A stretch of DNA of 46,883 nt, taken from NCBI GenBank assembly GCA_002504905.1, contig DATY01000004.1:1-46883 (forward strand), given 5' to 3'. Positions 1-8,564 of the stretch are shown here, in pieces. The stretch is from Euryarchaeota archaeon UBA605. Lineage in GTDB: Archaea > Thermoplasmatota > Poseidoniia > Poseidoniales > Thalassarchaeaceae. Both the position numbers and the translations under genes were made by a program. The first letter of the stretch is position 1; every line of letters starts with the position of its first letter. The notes under the pieces were generated by a model. The model was not told where the DNA came from. It ran no database searches and saw nothing but the letters and a program-made list of their open reading frames with translations.

Positions 1-2318
1 CTCCGCCAGGTTTAGAAATTCAAGAATCATCCGAAAATACGGTTATAGAATCTAATGAACCAGATGAAAAATCTCTTTTAGATAATTTAGCAGTATTTGA
101 TTCTTCAGAAAATGATGATTTTAATAAAGAAATAGACTCTGAAAATAATGAGTTAGAATCTTCTGATTCTGTGTCGCCTCACCATTTGCGTCCTTCTATA
201 GAGGTTGATTCTATTCCTGGAGATAAATTACATGCAATTCTAAGTGAGAAAGAAGTATCTCTAGTCAATGCAGATGGAAGTTCTATTAAACAAACTATTG
301 ATGGTGAATTGATCATAAAGAATCCAAGTAAAAAACATCGAGCATGGGATATTGAGATTGAATTGTCTAATACCTCTGCAACAGATTTAGGTGGCAAGAC
401 TGTTACTGTTAGAGAGTTGGAAGCTACCGAAGAAACAACTATTCCATACAGTTCAAATGGTCCCAGAATGATAGATGTTAGAGAAACAATTGATACTGAA
501 CCTGAGAGAGAACAAGAATCAAGTCTTTCATTAGTACTTTCTGATAATTCTCAAGAAGTTCTTATAACAATAGAAATAGAAAATATTTCTAATGTTTCTC
601 TAACAGATGTTACTTTAAAGCGTAATTTCTCTCCTAATTTTGAAATTCCAAATTCTCCAGAATATTCAATCGAAGACAATTCAGTAATTTGGGAAATAGG
701 TAGGATGTCTGCAGGTGAGAACAGGAAATTATCAATACTTCCCAGTGTATCAATTAATTCTGTAGAGAAGATTCCTGCTGGAACTTCCGAAGTAAATTAT
801 AATGCTGAATCTACGGTTTCTAGAATTGGATTTGAAGATGTTTCTAGTTCAGGTAGGCAGTTTTCTTATGTCAATGCTACAGAAGATGATAGACCTGGAG
901 TATGGCACTGTAAGTGTATTTTTGAGAATAAATCGTCATTCGTGGTTTCACTTTCAGGCGCCTCTGTAAGATTAGTTGGTCGTGATTCGCCAATACTAGA
1001 TCTCTCAGACTTAAGGCAAGACATACCTCCGGAGGGAAGTTGGGAATCAATGGAAAAAAGAGTTGAGTCAGAAGATCAACCCAGTTTCACTCAAGAAGTT
1101 AGATACTCTATCTTACCCCGAGTTTCTGTTGAATCGTCAGGTTCGGTAACTATTTCTGAACAAAATTTATCAATTTTAGATGCACAAATTCTAAAGAGAT
1201 ATAATATATCTAGGATAAAATCATATGTTTCTTCAGATTTGGAAGCGACTATTACAATTGAAAATACAGGTTCTGCTACAATTAATGTTATGAGAATAAT
1301 TGATGATGTACCTGGAATATTCCTCCCTCCATCTCTAGAGAAAGTAAATGTAGAAATTGAAGGTTTAGATTTGAGTGATGATCAATACCGTATTGAAGTA
1401 ATTAATGGAAATCAAATTGAAGAGAAACTGATTTCTCCTGATAATCCAGGGCATGCATTAAGAATCACTGTAGGGACCTCTTCTAGGCTCGGTCTAAAAC
1501 CAGGAAAGACTTTGATCATTAGATACCCTCTTCATGCTCCTGATCCATCTCCTAAGAATGAGCTCTTAGCTGCACCAATAAGATCAGATTTCAGTATGGA
1601 GCGTTTCGGACCCGTAGCGACTAGAACCGTTGAGAGACCACCAGTAGTTCGAGTAGTTCATCGCAGAAGAAAAATTAGTACAGGTAAAGAGGTCTTTCCG
1701 GGAGGTGGAGCAGGACGTTATGAAATATTACTAATGTTCCATAACACTTCTGACTCTGCTCTTGATGACTTGGCTCTTCATGATGTTGTTCCTGGAACGT
1801 TTTCAATAGAAAATTCTTCTGTCAAATCTTCAGTTAGCGGTGAAAAAGATTCATCGTTTACCAAAGAATCTTCTAGAGAAGGAAATAAAATTACATGGGC
1901 TATTGGTAGAATCGAAACTAATGAGAGAATTGAAGTATTATATGAAATTCAAGGAGATACTGAATCTGAATACAAGGTATCGGATGCACAAGATTTCCAT
2001 GGCGCAACATTCGGCAAAGAAGTAGACGAAGAACCTAATGTACCTGAATGGGCAGACAAGACCTCGGAGCCAGAAATGATTACAGTTCCTATTTCAAATC
2101 CTATTAAAGATATAAAAGAGATAGAAGATGAAATACAAGAAGTACAAAATAATTCTGGAAATGAACCAATTGAAGAAGAATTAATTGTTCAACCTGAAGC
2201 TTCTAATGATGATGTTGATGAGAATAACATATCAGAACATAACCTCTGTCCTATTTGTATGTCAGAATCAGAAAAAGGTGCATCAATTTGTCAAGTTTGT
2301 GGGTATTCTTTCAAGTAA
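1..2318 (+). CDS. Beta-sandwich (DUF11-like) repeat protein with C-terminal zinc ribbon, 5' partial
   Basis: The reading frame is open from base 3 with no stop, so the gene begins before the window; a GTG at 171 is only an internal codon. The visible start is an acidic, low-complexity linker that opens with PPGLE. It is followed by several tandem beta-sandwich modules resembling the DUF11/conserved-repeat family: short alternating strands with phrases such as NISNVSLTDVTL, WEIGRMSAGE and NTSDSALDDLALHDVVPG. A second acidic linker leads to a terminal zinc ribbon (CPIC, ten residues, CQVC, then GYSFK). No membrane segment is visible in this part, so the side of the membrane is unknown. It lies 65 bases before the EMC3-like gene on the same strand. 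The fold call is a family resemblance; the function is not known to me. Confidence 0.75.
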   Translation, partial: PPGLEIQESSENTVIESNEPDEKSLLDNLAVFDSSENDDFNKEIDSENNELESSDSVSPHHLRPSIEVDSIPGDKLHAILSEKEVSLVNADGSSIKQTIDGELIIKNPSKKHRAWDIEIELSNTSATDLGGKTVTVRELEATEETTIPYSSNGPRMIDVRETIDTEPEREQESSLSLVLSDNSQEVLITIEIENISNVSLTDVTLKRNFSPNFEIPNSPEYSIEDNSVIWEIGRMSAGENRKLSILPSVSINSVEKIPAGTSEVNYNAESTVSRIGFEDVSSSGRQFSYVNATEDDRPGVWHCKCIFENKSSFVVSLSGASVRLVGRDSPILDLSDLRQDIPPEGSWESMEKRVESEDQPSFTQEVRYSILPRVSVESSGSVTISEQNLSILDAQILKRYNISRIKSYVSSDLEATITIENTGSATINVMRIIDDVPGIFLPPSLEKVNVEIEGLDLSDDQYRIEVINGNQIEEKLISPDNPGHALRITVGTSSRLGLKPGKTLIIRYPLHAPDPSPKNELLAAPIRSDFSMERFGPVATRTVERPPVVRVVHRRRKISTGKEVFPGGGAGRYEILLMFHNTSDSALDDLALHDVVPGTFSIENSSVKSSVSGEKDSSFTKESSREGNKITWAIGRIETNERIEVLYEIQGDTESEYKVSDAQDFHGATFGKEVDEEPNVPEWADKTSEPEMITVPISNPIKDIKEIEDEIQEVQNNSGNEPIEEELIVQPEASNDDVDENNISEHNLCPICMSESEKGASICQVCGYSFK

Positions 2319-2383
2319 TCAATATTCTAAATTGAAGTCATTTAACCGAAGTATTCATTCAATGCTTATGGAGCCTAGGGGTC

Positions 2384-3322
2384 ATGGTGGATGCTGGCCC
2401 TAATGGAAATGCTCAACCCGCTGGTATGGGTTCAGCTATGTTGCCCATGCTTTTCCTTCTGTTGATGATGATGTCACTGATGATGTTCCCTGGTATTCGA
2501 AACTCTCTTTCTACTGGCGCAGGCTCAGTAATTGAACCGTTCTTATTTGGCACTCTTGGTTTAGAACAATATTTCGTACCTACAGTCTTTATCCTTGGTT
2601 CTAGTATTATGATTGTTAATACTGTAATACGTTCATTTTTTATGGACCCTCTGAAACAAGCTCACCATAGTCATCGAAGTAAGCAAATAAGTCAGCAAAT
2701 GCGAGAAGCAAGATTATCTAGGAACACAGCTAAAATCGATAAAATGCAGAAATTACAGATGGAAATGATGCCAGAACAAATGGCTATGCAAGGTGCTATG
2801 ATGAAACCCATGATGTTTACAATGATATTTATAATTGGTATTTTCAGTTGGATGGCAGATACGGTATTAGATTTTAGAGTAGACTATGTTAGCTTACCTT
2901 GGCAACCAATGTGGGGATTCGACAATAGAATAATGTGGATTTTCCCTGCATGGATTGCAACTTACATCACGATGAGTGCGCCTTTAGGAAGAATAGTAGA
3001 TAGACATCTGAAGTTGTTGCGTTACAAAAGTCATCCAGTTGTTCTTGCAGGAGATATGATTCCTGAACCTTTGCTTTATCTCCTCGAAGATGACAAAGCA
3101 AAATCTAGTTCTGATTCTCGAACACGTAGATCTCAGAGAAAAAGAGCCGGTCCAAGAAAAACTGGCATTCAATCAACTGAATCTCAAAGACGTGGTGGTG
3201 GTAATCAGCAAGTTGCACCTCCATTGAAAGGAACTCTTTGCCCATCCTGTGATTCAGATATGATTAGCAGAACTACTAGAGGAAAATTACGTTGTGATAT
3301 ATGTCGGTATGAATGGCGGTGA
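2384..3322 (+). CDS. EMC3/TMCO1-like (DUF106) membrane insertase homologue with zinc ribbon
   Basis: This is a 312-residue archaeal member of the Oxa1/YidC/Get1/EMC3 superfamily, thought to help insert membrane proteins. The pattern fits: a hydrophobic segment near residues 18-36, a second near 56-80, then a charged, Met/Gln-rich helical hairpin (about 85-125, including SRNTAKIDKMQKLQMEMM), and further membrane segments near 138-160 and 185-205. The segment DPLKQAHHSHRSKQ after the second helix suits the cytosolic coiled coil of the family. Unusually, the protein carries a basic linker and a terminal zinc ribbon with Cys286, Cys289, Cys304 and Cys307. It sits directly before cmk and cbf5, an order also seen in other archaeal genomes near secY and adk. 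Family assignment is confident; the ribbon's role is not. Confidence 0.88.
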   Translation: MVDAGPNGNAQPAGMGSAMLPMLFLLLMMMSLMMFPGIRNSLSTGAGSVIEPFLFGTLGLEQYFVPTVFILGSSIMIVNTVIRSFFMDPLKQAHHSHRSKQISQQMREARLSRNTAKIDKMQKLQMEMMPEQMAMQGAMMKPMMFTMIFIIGIFSWMADTVLDFRVDYVSLPWQPMWGFDNRIMWIFPAWIATYITMSAPLGRIVDRHLKLLRYKSHPVVLAGDMIPEPLLYLLEDDKAKSSSDSRTRRSQRKRAGPRKTGIQSTESQRRGGGNQQVAPPLKGTLCPSCDSDMISRTTRGKLRCDICRYEWR

Positions 3323-3326
3323 GATA

Positions 3327-3860
3327 TTGGTTAAGATTACCGTTAGTGGCCCTCCAGGGAGTGGGACTTCAACTTTGGTTGAAAGATTGGCAGTTGAAAA
3401 TTCTTGGTCTTCATTAAATGGGGGAGATATTTTTCGTAATGAAGCGAAAAATAGAGAACTGACAGTTGGTGAATTTAGCGATCTTTGTAAAAGTAATCTA
3501 GAAGTAGATAAATCATTAGATGATACATTGAAGAATGAAATTAGTAATCCTAATGGCTCTGAAATTATTGAAAGTAGACTTTCTGGCTGGTGGGCATATC
3601 AAATGGAAATAGATTGTATTAGAGTTTGGGTAAATGTTAGTCCTGAAGAATGTGCTCGTAGAATACAAAATCGAGAAGGTGGGACATTTGAAAATCAGTT
3701 ATCTATATCTCAACAAAGACAGATTGATGATAAAGAAAGATATCGAATTCTTTATGATATTGATTTAGATGACATGAGTCCTTATACTCTAATTATAGAC
3801 GCAGATGATATAACGGCTGATGAAGTATTTTTACTAGTCCAATCAGAAATTAAGGAGTGA
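3327..3860 (+). CDS. cmk: Cytidylate (CMP) kinase, archaeal type
   Basis: The enzyme phosphorylates CMP and dCMP with ATP in pyrimidine nucleotide metabolism. The N-terminus reads MVKITVSGPPGSGTST, a P-loop directly at the start as in archaeal CMP kinases. NGGDIFRNEA and ESRLSGWWAY follow as the nucleotide-monophosphate region, and RIQNREGG as the lid region. I prefer the TTG at 3327: GGTGAG lies three bases upstream, and it puts the P-loop at the usual distance from the start. An ATG at 3294 would add 11 residues and overlap the EMC3-like gene. The end overlaps the cbf5 start by four bases (GTGA), so the two are probably translationally coupled. Confidence 0.9.
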   Translation: MVKITVSGPPGSGTSTLVERLAVENSWSSLNGGDIFRNEAKNRELTVGEFSDLCKSNLEVDKSLDDTLKNEISNPNGSEIIESRLSGWWAYQMEIDCIRVWVNVSPEECARRIQNREGGTFENQLSISQQRQIDDKERYRILYDIDLDDMSPYTLIIDADDITADEVFLLVQSEIKE

Positions 3861-4840
3861 AAGTTTTGAGCGAGATTTTTTTTGATGATAAATCAACTAC
3901 AAATATTAAATTTGGTAGTCTTCCTCTAAATAGGTCTCTAGATGAATTATTGGATTCAGGTATTTTACTAGTAAAGAAACCCAGAGGTCCAACAAGTCAC
4001 CAATTGACCGCTTGGATTCGAGAGATTTTAGGAATCAAAAAGATTGGTCATGGCGGTACCTTGGATCCTATGGCTACAGGTTTGCTGACGATATTATGTG
4101 GCAGGGCAACAAGATTAACAGATATTATTCTCAAGGGAGATAAACGATATATCTCAGTAATTCGTTTTGGTAAAGATATTGAATTAACAGATGTAGAAGA
4201 AATTCTCAAAAATCTCAGTGGTGAGATATATAATGTCCCACCAAAAGAATCAGCGGTTAAAGTTCAGGTTCGAACAAGAATAATTAAATCTCTAAAATTA
4301 ATTGATTATGACCAATCTGCTAGAATAGCTGCTATAGAAATATCTTGTGTTGCAGGGACTTATATTAGAACATTAACTAGAGATATTGGGCTATTACTCA
4401 ATACATCCTGCGAAATGTTGGAACTTCATCGTGACCAAACCAGCATTTTTGATGAAACTATGGCATGTGACATGCATCAGTTAAAAGATGCAATATTTTT
4501 ATGGAAAGAACATAATGATGAGAGAGGTTTAATTAAACTTCTAACACCAATTGAATCGATCTTAGGAGAGATTCCCAGTATTACTGTGAAAGATGGTGCT
4601 GTTGCAGCAATGACTCACGGTGCTCCATTAGCTAAACCTGGAATTATTTCATCATCCTCTGAATTTAAGTCTGGCTCTATTATTGTAATTAAAAGTTTGA
4701 AAGGTGAAGCGGTGGCATTGGCAGAGACACTGGTAGATTTTGATAAATTAATGTCAATGAAAAACGGACATGTTGCTATCGCAAAAAGTGTATTAATGCC
4801 TACTGGTATTTATCCACAGAACTGGTCTAAGCAGAATTAA
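3857..4840 (+). CDS. cbf5: tRNA/rRNA pseudouridine synthase Cbf5 (TruB family)
   Basis: In archaea this is the catalytic subunit of H/ACA guide ribonucleoproteins and can also make Psi55 in tRNA. The catalytic motif GHGGTLDP places the active aspartate at residue 70. GTYIRTLTRDIG is the second conserved block, and the C-terminal part (about 240-315) looks like a PUA RNA-binding domain (VKDGAVAAMTHGAPL, then GEAVALAE). The length of 327 residues fits Cbf5. The GTG start overlaps the end of cmk; a TTG nine bases later, behind GGAGTGA, is an alternative. It ends the EMC3-cmk-cbf5 run. I use cbf5 rather than truB because of the PUA tail and the archaeal setting. Confidence 0.92.
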   Translation: MKVLSEIFFDDKSTTNIKFGSLPLNRSLDELLDSGILLVKKPRGPTSHQLTAWIREILGIKKIGHGGTLDPMATGLLTILCGRATRLTDIILKGDKRYISVIRFGKDIELTDVEEILKNLSGEIYNVPPKESAVKVQVRTRIIKSLKLIDYDQSARIAAIEISCVAGTYIRTLTRDIGLLLNTSCEMLELHRDQTSIFDETMACDMHQLKDAIFLWKEHNDERGLIKLLTPIESILGEIPSITVKDGAVAAMTHGAPLAKPGIISSSSEFKSGSIIVIKSLKGEAVALAETLVDFDKLMSMKNGHVAIAKSVLMPTGIYPQNWSKQN

Positions 4841-4844
4841 ATGA

Positions 4845-4970
4845 TTAAATCATTTCATGTTCTTCATATATCCATTCATCTGTTTCTAAACGAAGTTTAA
4901 GTTTCATCATAATAACACACACCACTGGTCTACCCATATATGGCAGAGCGCAGTATTCTATATTCGGCAT
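4845..4970 (-). CDS. Possible 41-residue small protein
   Basis: The 195-base gap between cbf5 and the next gene contains, on the minus strand, an ATG-started frame of 41 codons ending in TAA. The peptide has a hydrophobic middle (PVVCVIMMKLKLRL) and an acidic, aromatic tail (ETDEWIYEEHEMI), which reads more like protein than random AT-rich sequence. It would be the next gene after the 799-residue secreted protein on the same strand, 65 bases beyond its stop. I do not recognise it and see no clear ribosome binding site, so it may be chance. Confidence 0.25.
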   Translation of the reverse strand: MPNIEYCALPYMGRPVVCVIMMKLKLRLETDEWIYEEHEMI

Positions 4971-5035
4971 CCAACTTGATATAACTATTACCCGAATTTT
5001 TCACATTATCGGCCCAAAGGGTACTTTTTGCAATC

Positions 5036-7435
5036 TTACTTTCTTTTTTCGTAAGGCTTCTTAATTTTCCCAGGAGCTAATTGCATTAAGACCAACCCAA
5101 TCAAAACAATCACTATTGATGAAACAATTACAAATGTTTCACTAATGAAAATATTTGATTTTTCATCATCCTCATTTTCGGGTGAGCTAATGAATATTGA
5201 AATTTGTTTCTCATTATTGTCTTCGTTAGATTCTTCTATTGAATATGTGCTATCCACAAATATTCTTATCTCATTATCTTGATTATTCCCAGATAAAGCA
5301 GTATCACAAATTACATTCACAAGAGAACCTGGTTGTAAAAAATCAATTCTTTTTGTATCAATTAAAATATCGTTAACATAACATCTAACATCAATTCCAT
5401 TAGCAGTTCCCCTGCCTTCGTTTCTGATATAGGATATTATTTCAACAACATCTCCATGCTTACCATCTGAAATATCTACACCATTTTTCCTCACAGTAAT
5501 TGACTCAACCAATAAATCTGATTTTGCAGAAACATCAATAGTAATATTTTCTGAAACTGTATTATCTCCATCACTAACTACGATATTTACAGTATGAATT
5601 CCTGAATCAATAGGAGTTAGAATTAGATTATTATTTTCATCAACTAATGCCCATGATTTACTGGTTGTAATTTCTAAATCATTTGAGTCAACATCGTAAA
5701 TAATCATTGGAATATTCAAGGTATCACCTAAATCAATATAGGTGATTGAAGGGATATCTTCTATTACCGGTGCATCTAAAATAGGTAATATATTAACGGT
5801 AAAGATTCCGACCCATTTATTTTCTTGACTATACTGTTCATCAAAAACTTCTACAGTTATTTTCACTTCACCCGATGCATCATTAACAGTTTGTAATTCT
5901 ATGAAGTTTAAATTTTGTTCAGCACTGTATATTGAATCGACTTTTAATATATCATTATCTGAACTAGAAGTATGAATGATTAATCCTGACCTTGGTGTTA
6001 TATCGTCCTGGCAAGGTAATGACATTAGGAATCCTCCTTCATCTTCCATCATTTCTAAATTTGCAATGTTCTGACATGTTGGAGAATAATCATATTCTAA
6101 TTCGAATCCTCCACTAATTGACAGTTCCTCAATATGAATTACTGTGGTCTCTGCATTTCCATCAGAAGACCATTGGAATCTCGAAGCAACTCCTATCGTC
6201 GAATAATTACTGTCTAATGGAAATGCGTGCCCTATTGGGGTACTGAAAGAAAATTCTCCTGACGCCATAGCAATAGTCTCGACTAAATATTCACCAATTG
6301 CAAATCTAATATTACTAGCACTTGATAGATCACTAGTAGAACCTGTTATTCTACCATTTACATTTAGTTTAGGATCATTTACGTCAACCCTTGCGGCTTC
6401 AATGCATCCATCAAAGACTTCTATCCTAACAAATTGTTTTTCAGTAGGGTTATCAATTATATCACCAGATTGTTTTGGAGAATAATCTCCATCGATACCC
6501 GCAGGTATTACTCCAATACTATGATTTCCGGTGCCATAAACATGAATTCTACCCAACTCTTGCCCATATGGTACATCAACCTCGAAATCCCAATAAGAGT
6601 TATTTGTTCCATCAGGTGTTAATCCGCAGGATTCAATGTCCAATCCTTCTTTCTCTCCGTCATAAGGTGAGAAATCAATTACAGGTAATTTCTCAAAATT
6701 AACTTCGTGATTCGCTTTTATATTTTCAAATGAGTACCAAGGCATATGATATTTAACACGAATTCCTACAGCGTCCACTCTGACTTCGGAATCATCATTC
6801 GTTCCTATAGAATTGTAATCAATGACTACTTTAGAATTTACTACCTCATTCCAACTCCAATCATGTAAGTCGTCTAAATTAATTATTAATGGATTATTCA
6901 TTCTGAATACTCCAGAACTAGTGTGTGCAATTTCTCTAACTAATTTATCTGATCCCGTTCCTTGTAAGAGGATTTGTACGGTATCTTGGTATAATCTATC
7001 AGGTATTTCGAAATGCAGCACTAATGATACATTTTCAATCTCCTTGTCATATAGTCCTGGATAACTAAAACCACTAACTGAAATATCAGGTCCTGTAGAC
7101 CAGGTATAGTAGGTGTCCGGCGATCCAAGGCTATAATTTGAACCAGTTGTACTAGTACTTGCCCATGAGTTCTGTGTTTCAAAATTATCAGGTCTTTCGT
7201 GTGTAAATGAGAGTTCATTATCAGCAATCATTCCTATAGTATAATCTGCAGGATCATTGCTGAATCCAGAAGTACTGGTTATTTCCCAAAGGTTCGGTTG
7301 ATCAAAATTTCCTGCCGAGGTTAATTCGACAGATTCTGATGAAATCACAGTATCAGCTTGAATTATTGGGGTCATAGGTCCTAACAGAAACATCACAAAA
7401 AATAACATGCTAATGTTACCGGACTTCATCATCAA
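5036..7435 (-). CDS. Secreted, C-terminally anchored beta-rich protein with CARDB domain
   Basis: A 799-residue extracellular protein. Residues 1-28 form a signal peptide (MMMKSGNISMLFFVMFLLGP, then an Ala-Asp cleavage region). The body is beta-rich. A cadherin/Ig-like segment begins near PILDAPVIEDIPS, and near residues 645-750 there is a CARDB-type adhesion module (LLVESITVRKNG, YIRNEGRGTANG, YSIEESNEDNNE). One hydrophobic helix near 763-785 (FVIVSSIVIVLIGLVLMQL) and a basic tail (KIKKPYEKRK) anchor it with the body outside. It contains several Cys residues and many N-x-S/T sequons. Its start faces the tRNA-His gene. Catalytic residues are not evident, so an adhesive or structural role is an inference. 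Confidence 0.8.
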   Translation of the reverse strand: MMMKSGNISMLFFVMFLLGPMTPIIQADTVISSESVELTSAGNFDQPNLWEITSTSGFSNDPADYTIGMIADNELSFTHERPDNFETQNSWASTSTTGSNYSLGSPDTYYTWSTGPDISVSGFSYPGLYDKEIENVSLVLHFEIPDRLYQDTVQILLQGTGSDKLVREIAHTSSGVFRMNNPLIINLDDLHDWSWNEVVNSKVVIDYNSIGTNDDSEVRVDAVGIRVKYHMPWYSFENIKANHEVNFEKLPVIDFSPYDGEKEGLDIESCGLTPDGTNNSYWDFEVDVPYGQELGRIHVYGTGNHSIGVIPAGIDGDYSPKQSGDIIDNPTEKQFVRIEVFDGCIEAARVDVNDPKLNVNGRITGSTSDLSSASNIRFAIGEYLVETIAMASGEFSFSTPIGHAFPLDSNYSTIGVASRFQWSSDGNAETTVIHIEELSISGGFELEYDYSPTCQNIANLEMMEDEGGFLMSLPCQDDITPRSGLIIHTSSSDNDILKVDSIYSAEQNLNFIELQTVNDASGEVKITVEVFDEQYSQENKWVGIFTVNILPILDAPVIEDIPSITYIDLGDTLNIPMIIYDVDSNDLEITTSKSWALVDENNNLILTPIDSGIHTVNIVVSDGDNTVSENITIDVSAKSDLLVESITVRKNGVDISDGKHGDVVEIISYIRNEGRGTANGIDVRCYVNDILIDTKRIDFLQPGSLVNVICDTALSGNNQDNEIRIFVDSTYSIEESNEDNNEKQISIFISSPENEDDEKSNIFISETFVIVSSIVIVLIGLVLMQLAPGKIKKPYEKRK

Positions 7436-7541
7436 TTGTCTGCGAACTTAACTACCGCTTGAATGCGTTGGTGATATGATTCTCATAGTTCTTCTTTGGA
7501 ACGCTTGAAATACAGCCATATACTCGAGCGATTAACAAGAC

Positions 7542-7617
7542 GGCTGTGATGGTGTAGAGGTTAGCACGGTGGGTTGTGGTCCCGCCGGCCCGGGTTCAAT
7601 TCCCGGTCACGGCCCCA
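7542..7617 (+). tRNA. tRNA-His (GTG)
   Basis: The cloverleaf folds without an intron. The seven-pair acceptor stem is GCTGTGA with TCACGGC, and an extra G at 7542 pairs with C at 7614, the G-1:C73 pair typical of tRNA-His. The anticodon loop TTGTGGT gives anticodon GTG. The T arm is CCGGG-TTCAATT-CCCGG, and CCA is encoded at 7615-7617. It lies between two minus-strand genes and is the only plus-strand gene there. Confidence 0.96.
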
Positions 7618-7647
7618 TCTTGTTTTTTGAGGCTTATATCCGCTATC

Positions 7648-8280
7648 TTATTCGAGATCACTTGATGAGATATGGTGTCCCATCTTATCGCTCTTAGTTT
7701 GCAAATAATCTCGATTTTCGGTTCTTACTCCAACAATCAATGGAACTCTCTCATCGACTATAATATCTAGATTTCTTAATTTTTCTACTTTATCCGGATT
7801 ATTAGTTAATAGTGAAACATTTGTCACTCCTATATTTTTTAATATTATAGAAGCAATTGAATAATCTCTAGCGTCAGCAGGTAAACCTAACATTAGGTTT
7901 GCATCTAATGTATCTGCCCCTTTGTCCTGCAAATTATATGCCTGAATTTTTGCATGAAGCCCTATGCCTCTGCCTTCCTGCCTCAAATATAGCAGACACC
8001 CCCAACCTTTTTGCTGTATTTTCTTCAAGGCATTCTCCAATTGAGAACCACAATCACATCTAATACTGGAAAATGCATCACCAGTTATACATTCGGAATG
8101 AACTCGAACTAGAACAGGATCAGGACCTTTCATATCTCCTAAAGTTAGTGCTACATGATCTAAACCTGTTTCCTTTTCATGAAAAACTCTAATCCTAAAT
8201 TCTCCGAATTTTGTAGGTAAACGAGCATCTGCTGGAACATTTATATTCTCTCTAATATTTATTTCACCCTGTTCGTCCAT
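7648..8280 (-). CDS. ribA: GTP cyclohydrolase II (riboflavin pathway)
   Basis: This enzyme opens GTP to the diaminopyrimidine used for riboflavin. The zinc ligands are visible as Cys64, Cys75 and Cys77 (HSECITGD then RCDCGS), with the spacing of bacterial RibA. The GTP-binding and catalytic block LRQEGRGIGL follows near residue 99. Other conserved parts are DTLDANLMLGLPAD and LLTNNPDKV. The 210 residues match a stand-alone RibA without a RibB domain. It is the last gene of the five-gene minus-strand run, 32 bases after the TusA-like gene. Many archaea use GTP cyclohydrolase III instead, so the bacterial-type enzyme suggests an old transfer, an inference from the family's distribution. Confidence 0.95.
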   Translation of the reverse strand: MDEQGEINIRENINVPADARLPTKFGEFRIRVFHEKETGLDHVALTLGDMKGPDPVLVRVHSECITGDAFSSIRCDCGSQLENALKKIQQKGWGCLLYLRQEGRGIGLHAKIQAYNLQDKGADTLDANLMLGLPADARDYSIASIILKNIGVTNVSLLTNNPDKVEKLRNLDIIVDERVPLIVGVRTENRDYLQTKSDKMGHHISSSDLE

Positions 8281-8312
8281 TTTTTCCTCTCCTAATTTAA
8301 TAAGTGTTCTAA

Positions 8313-8555
8313 TTATTTCTTAATAGTATAGATGAACTCTCCAATACGTTCTTCAAATTTGATAATTTCAACATTTAATCTATTACATAAAGCCGGCATA
8401 TCATGTTTAGTTTCTGGGTCATCACACTTAACCATAATAACCGTTCCTAATTTACTTTTTTCGAGTAACTTACGTGTTTCATGAATTGGAATTGGGCAAT
8501 AGAAACCTAATAGGTCTAGTACCAAAATTCCATCTTCTGAAATCGATTCAGACAT
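8313..8555 (-). CDS. TusA/SirA-like sulfur-carrier protein
   Basis: An 80-residue member of the TusA/SirA/YedF family. The N-terminal signature LDLLGFYCPIPIHETRKLL contains the CPxP motif with the active cysteine at residue 20, which can carry a persulfide. The remainder (GTVIMVKCDDPETKHDMPALC) fits the two-layer alpha/beta fold. Family members relay sulfur in tRNA thiolation, cofactor synthesis or sulfur oxidation; nothing here says which. It follows the DEAD-box helicase by nine bases and precedes ribA by 32, so co-transcription is likely. Confidence 0.88.
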   Translation of the reverse strand: MSESISEDGILVLDLLGFYCPIPIHETRKLLEKSKLGTVIMVKCDDPETKHDMPALCNRLNVEIIKFEERIGEFIYTIKK

Positions 8556-8564
8556 TTCCCTACC

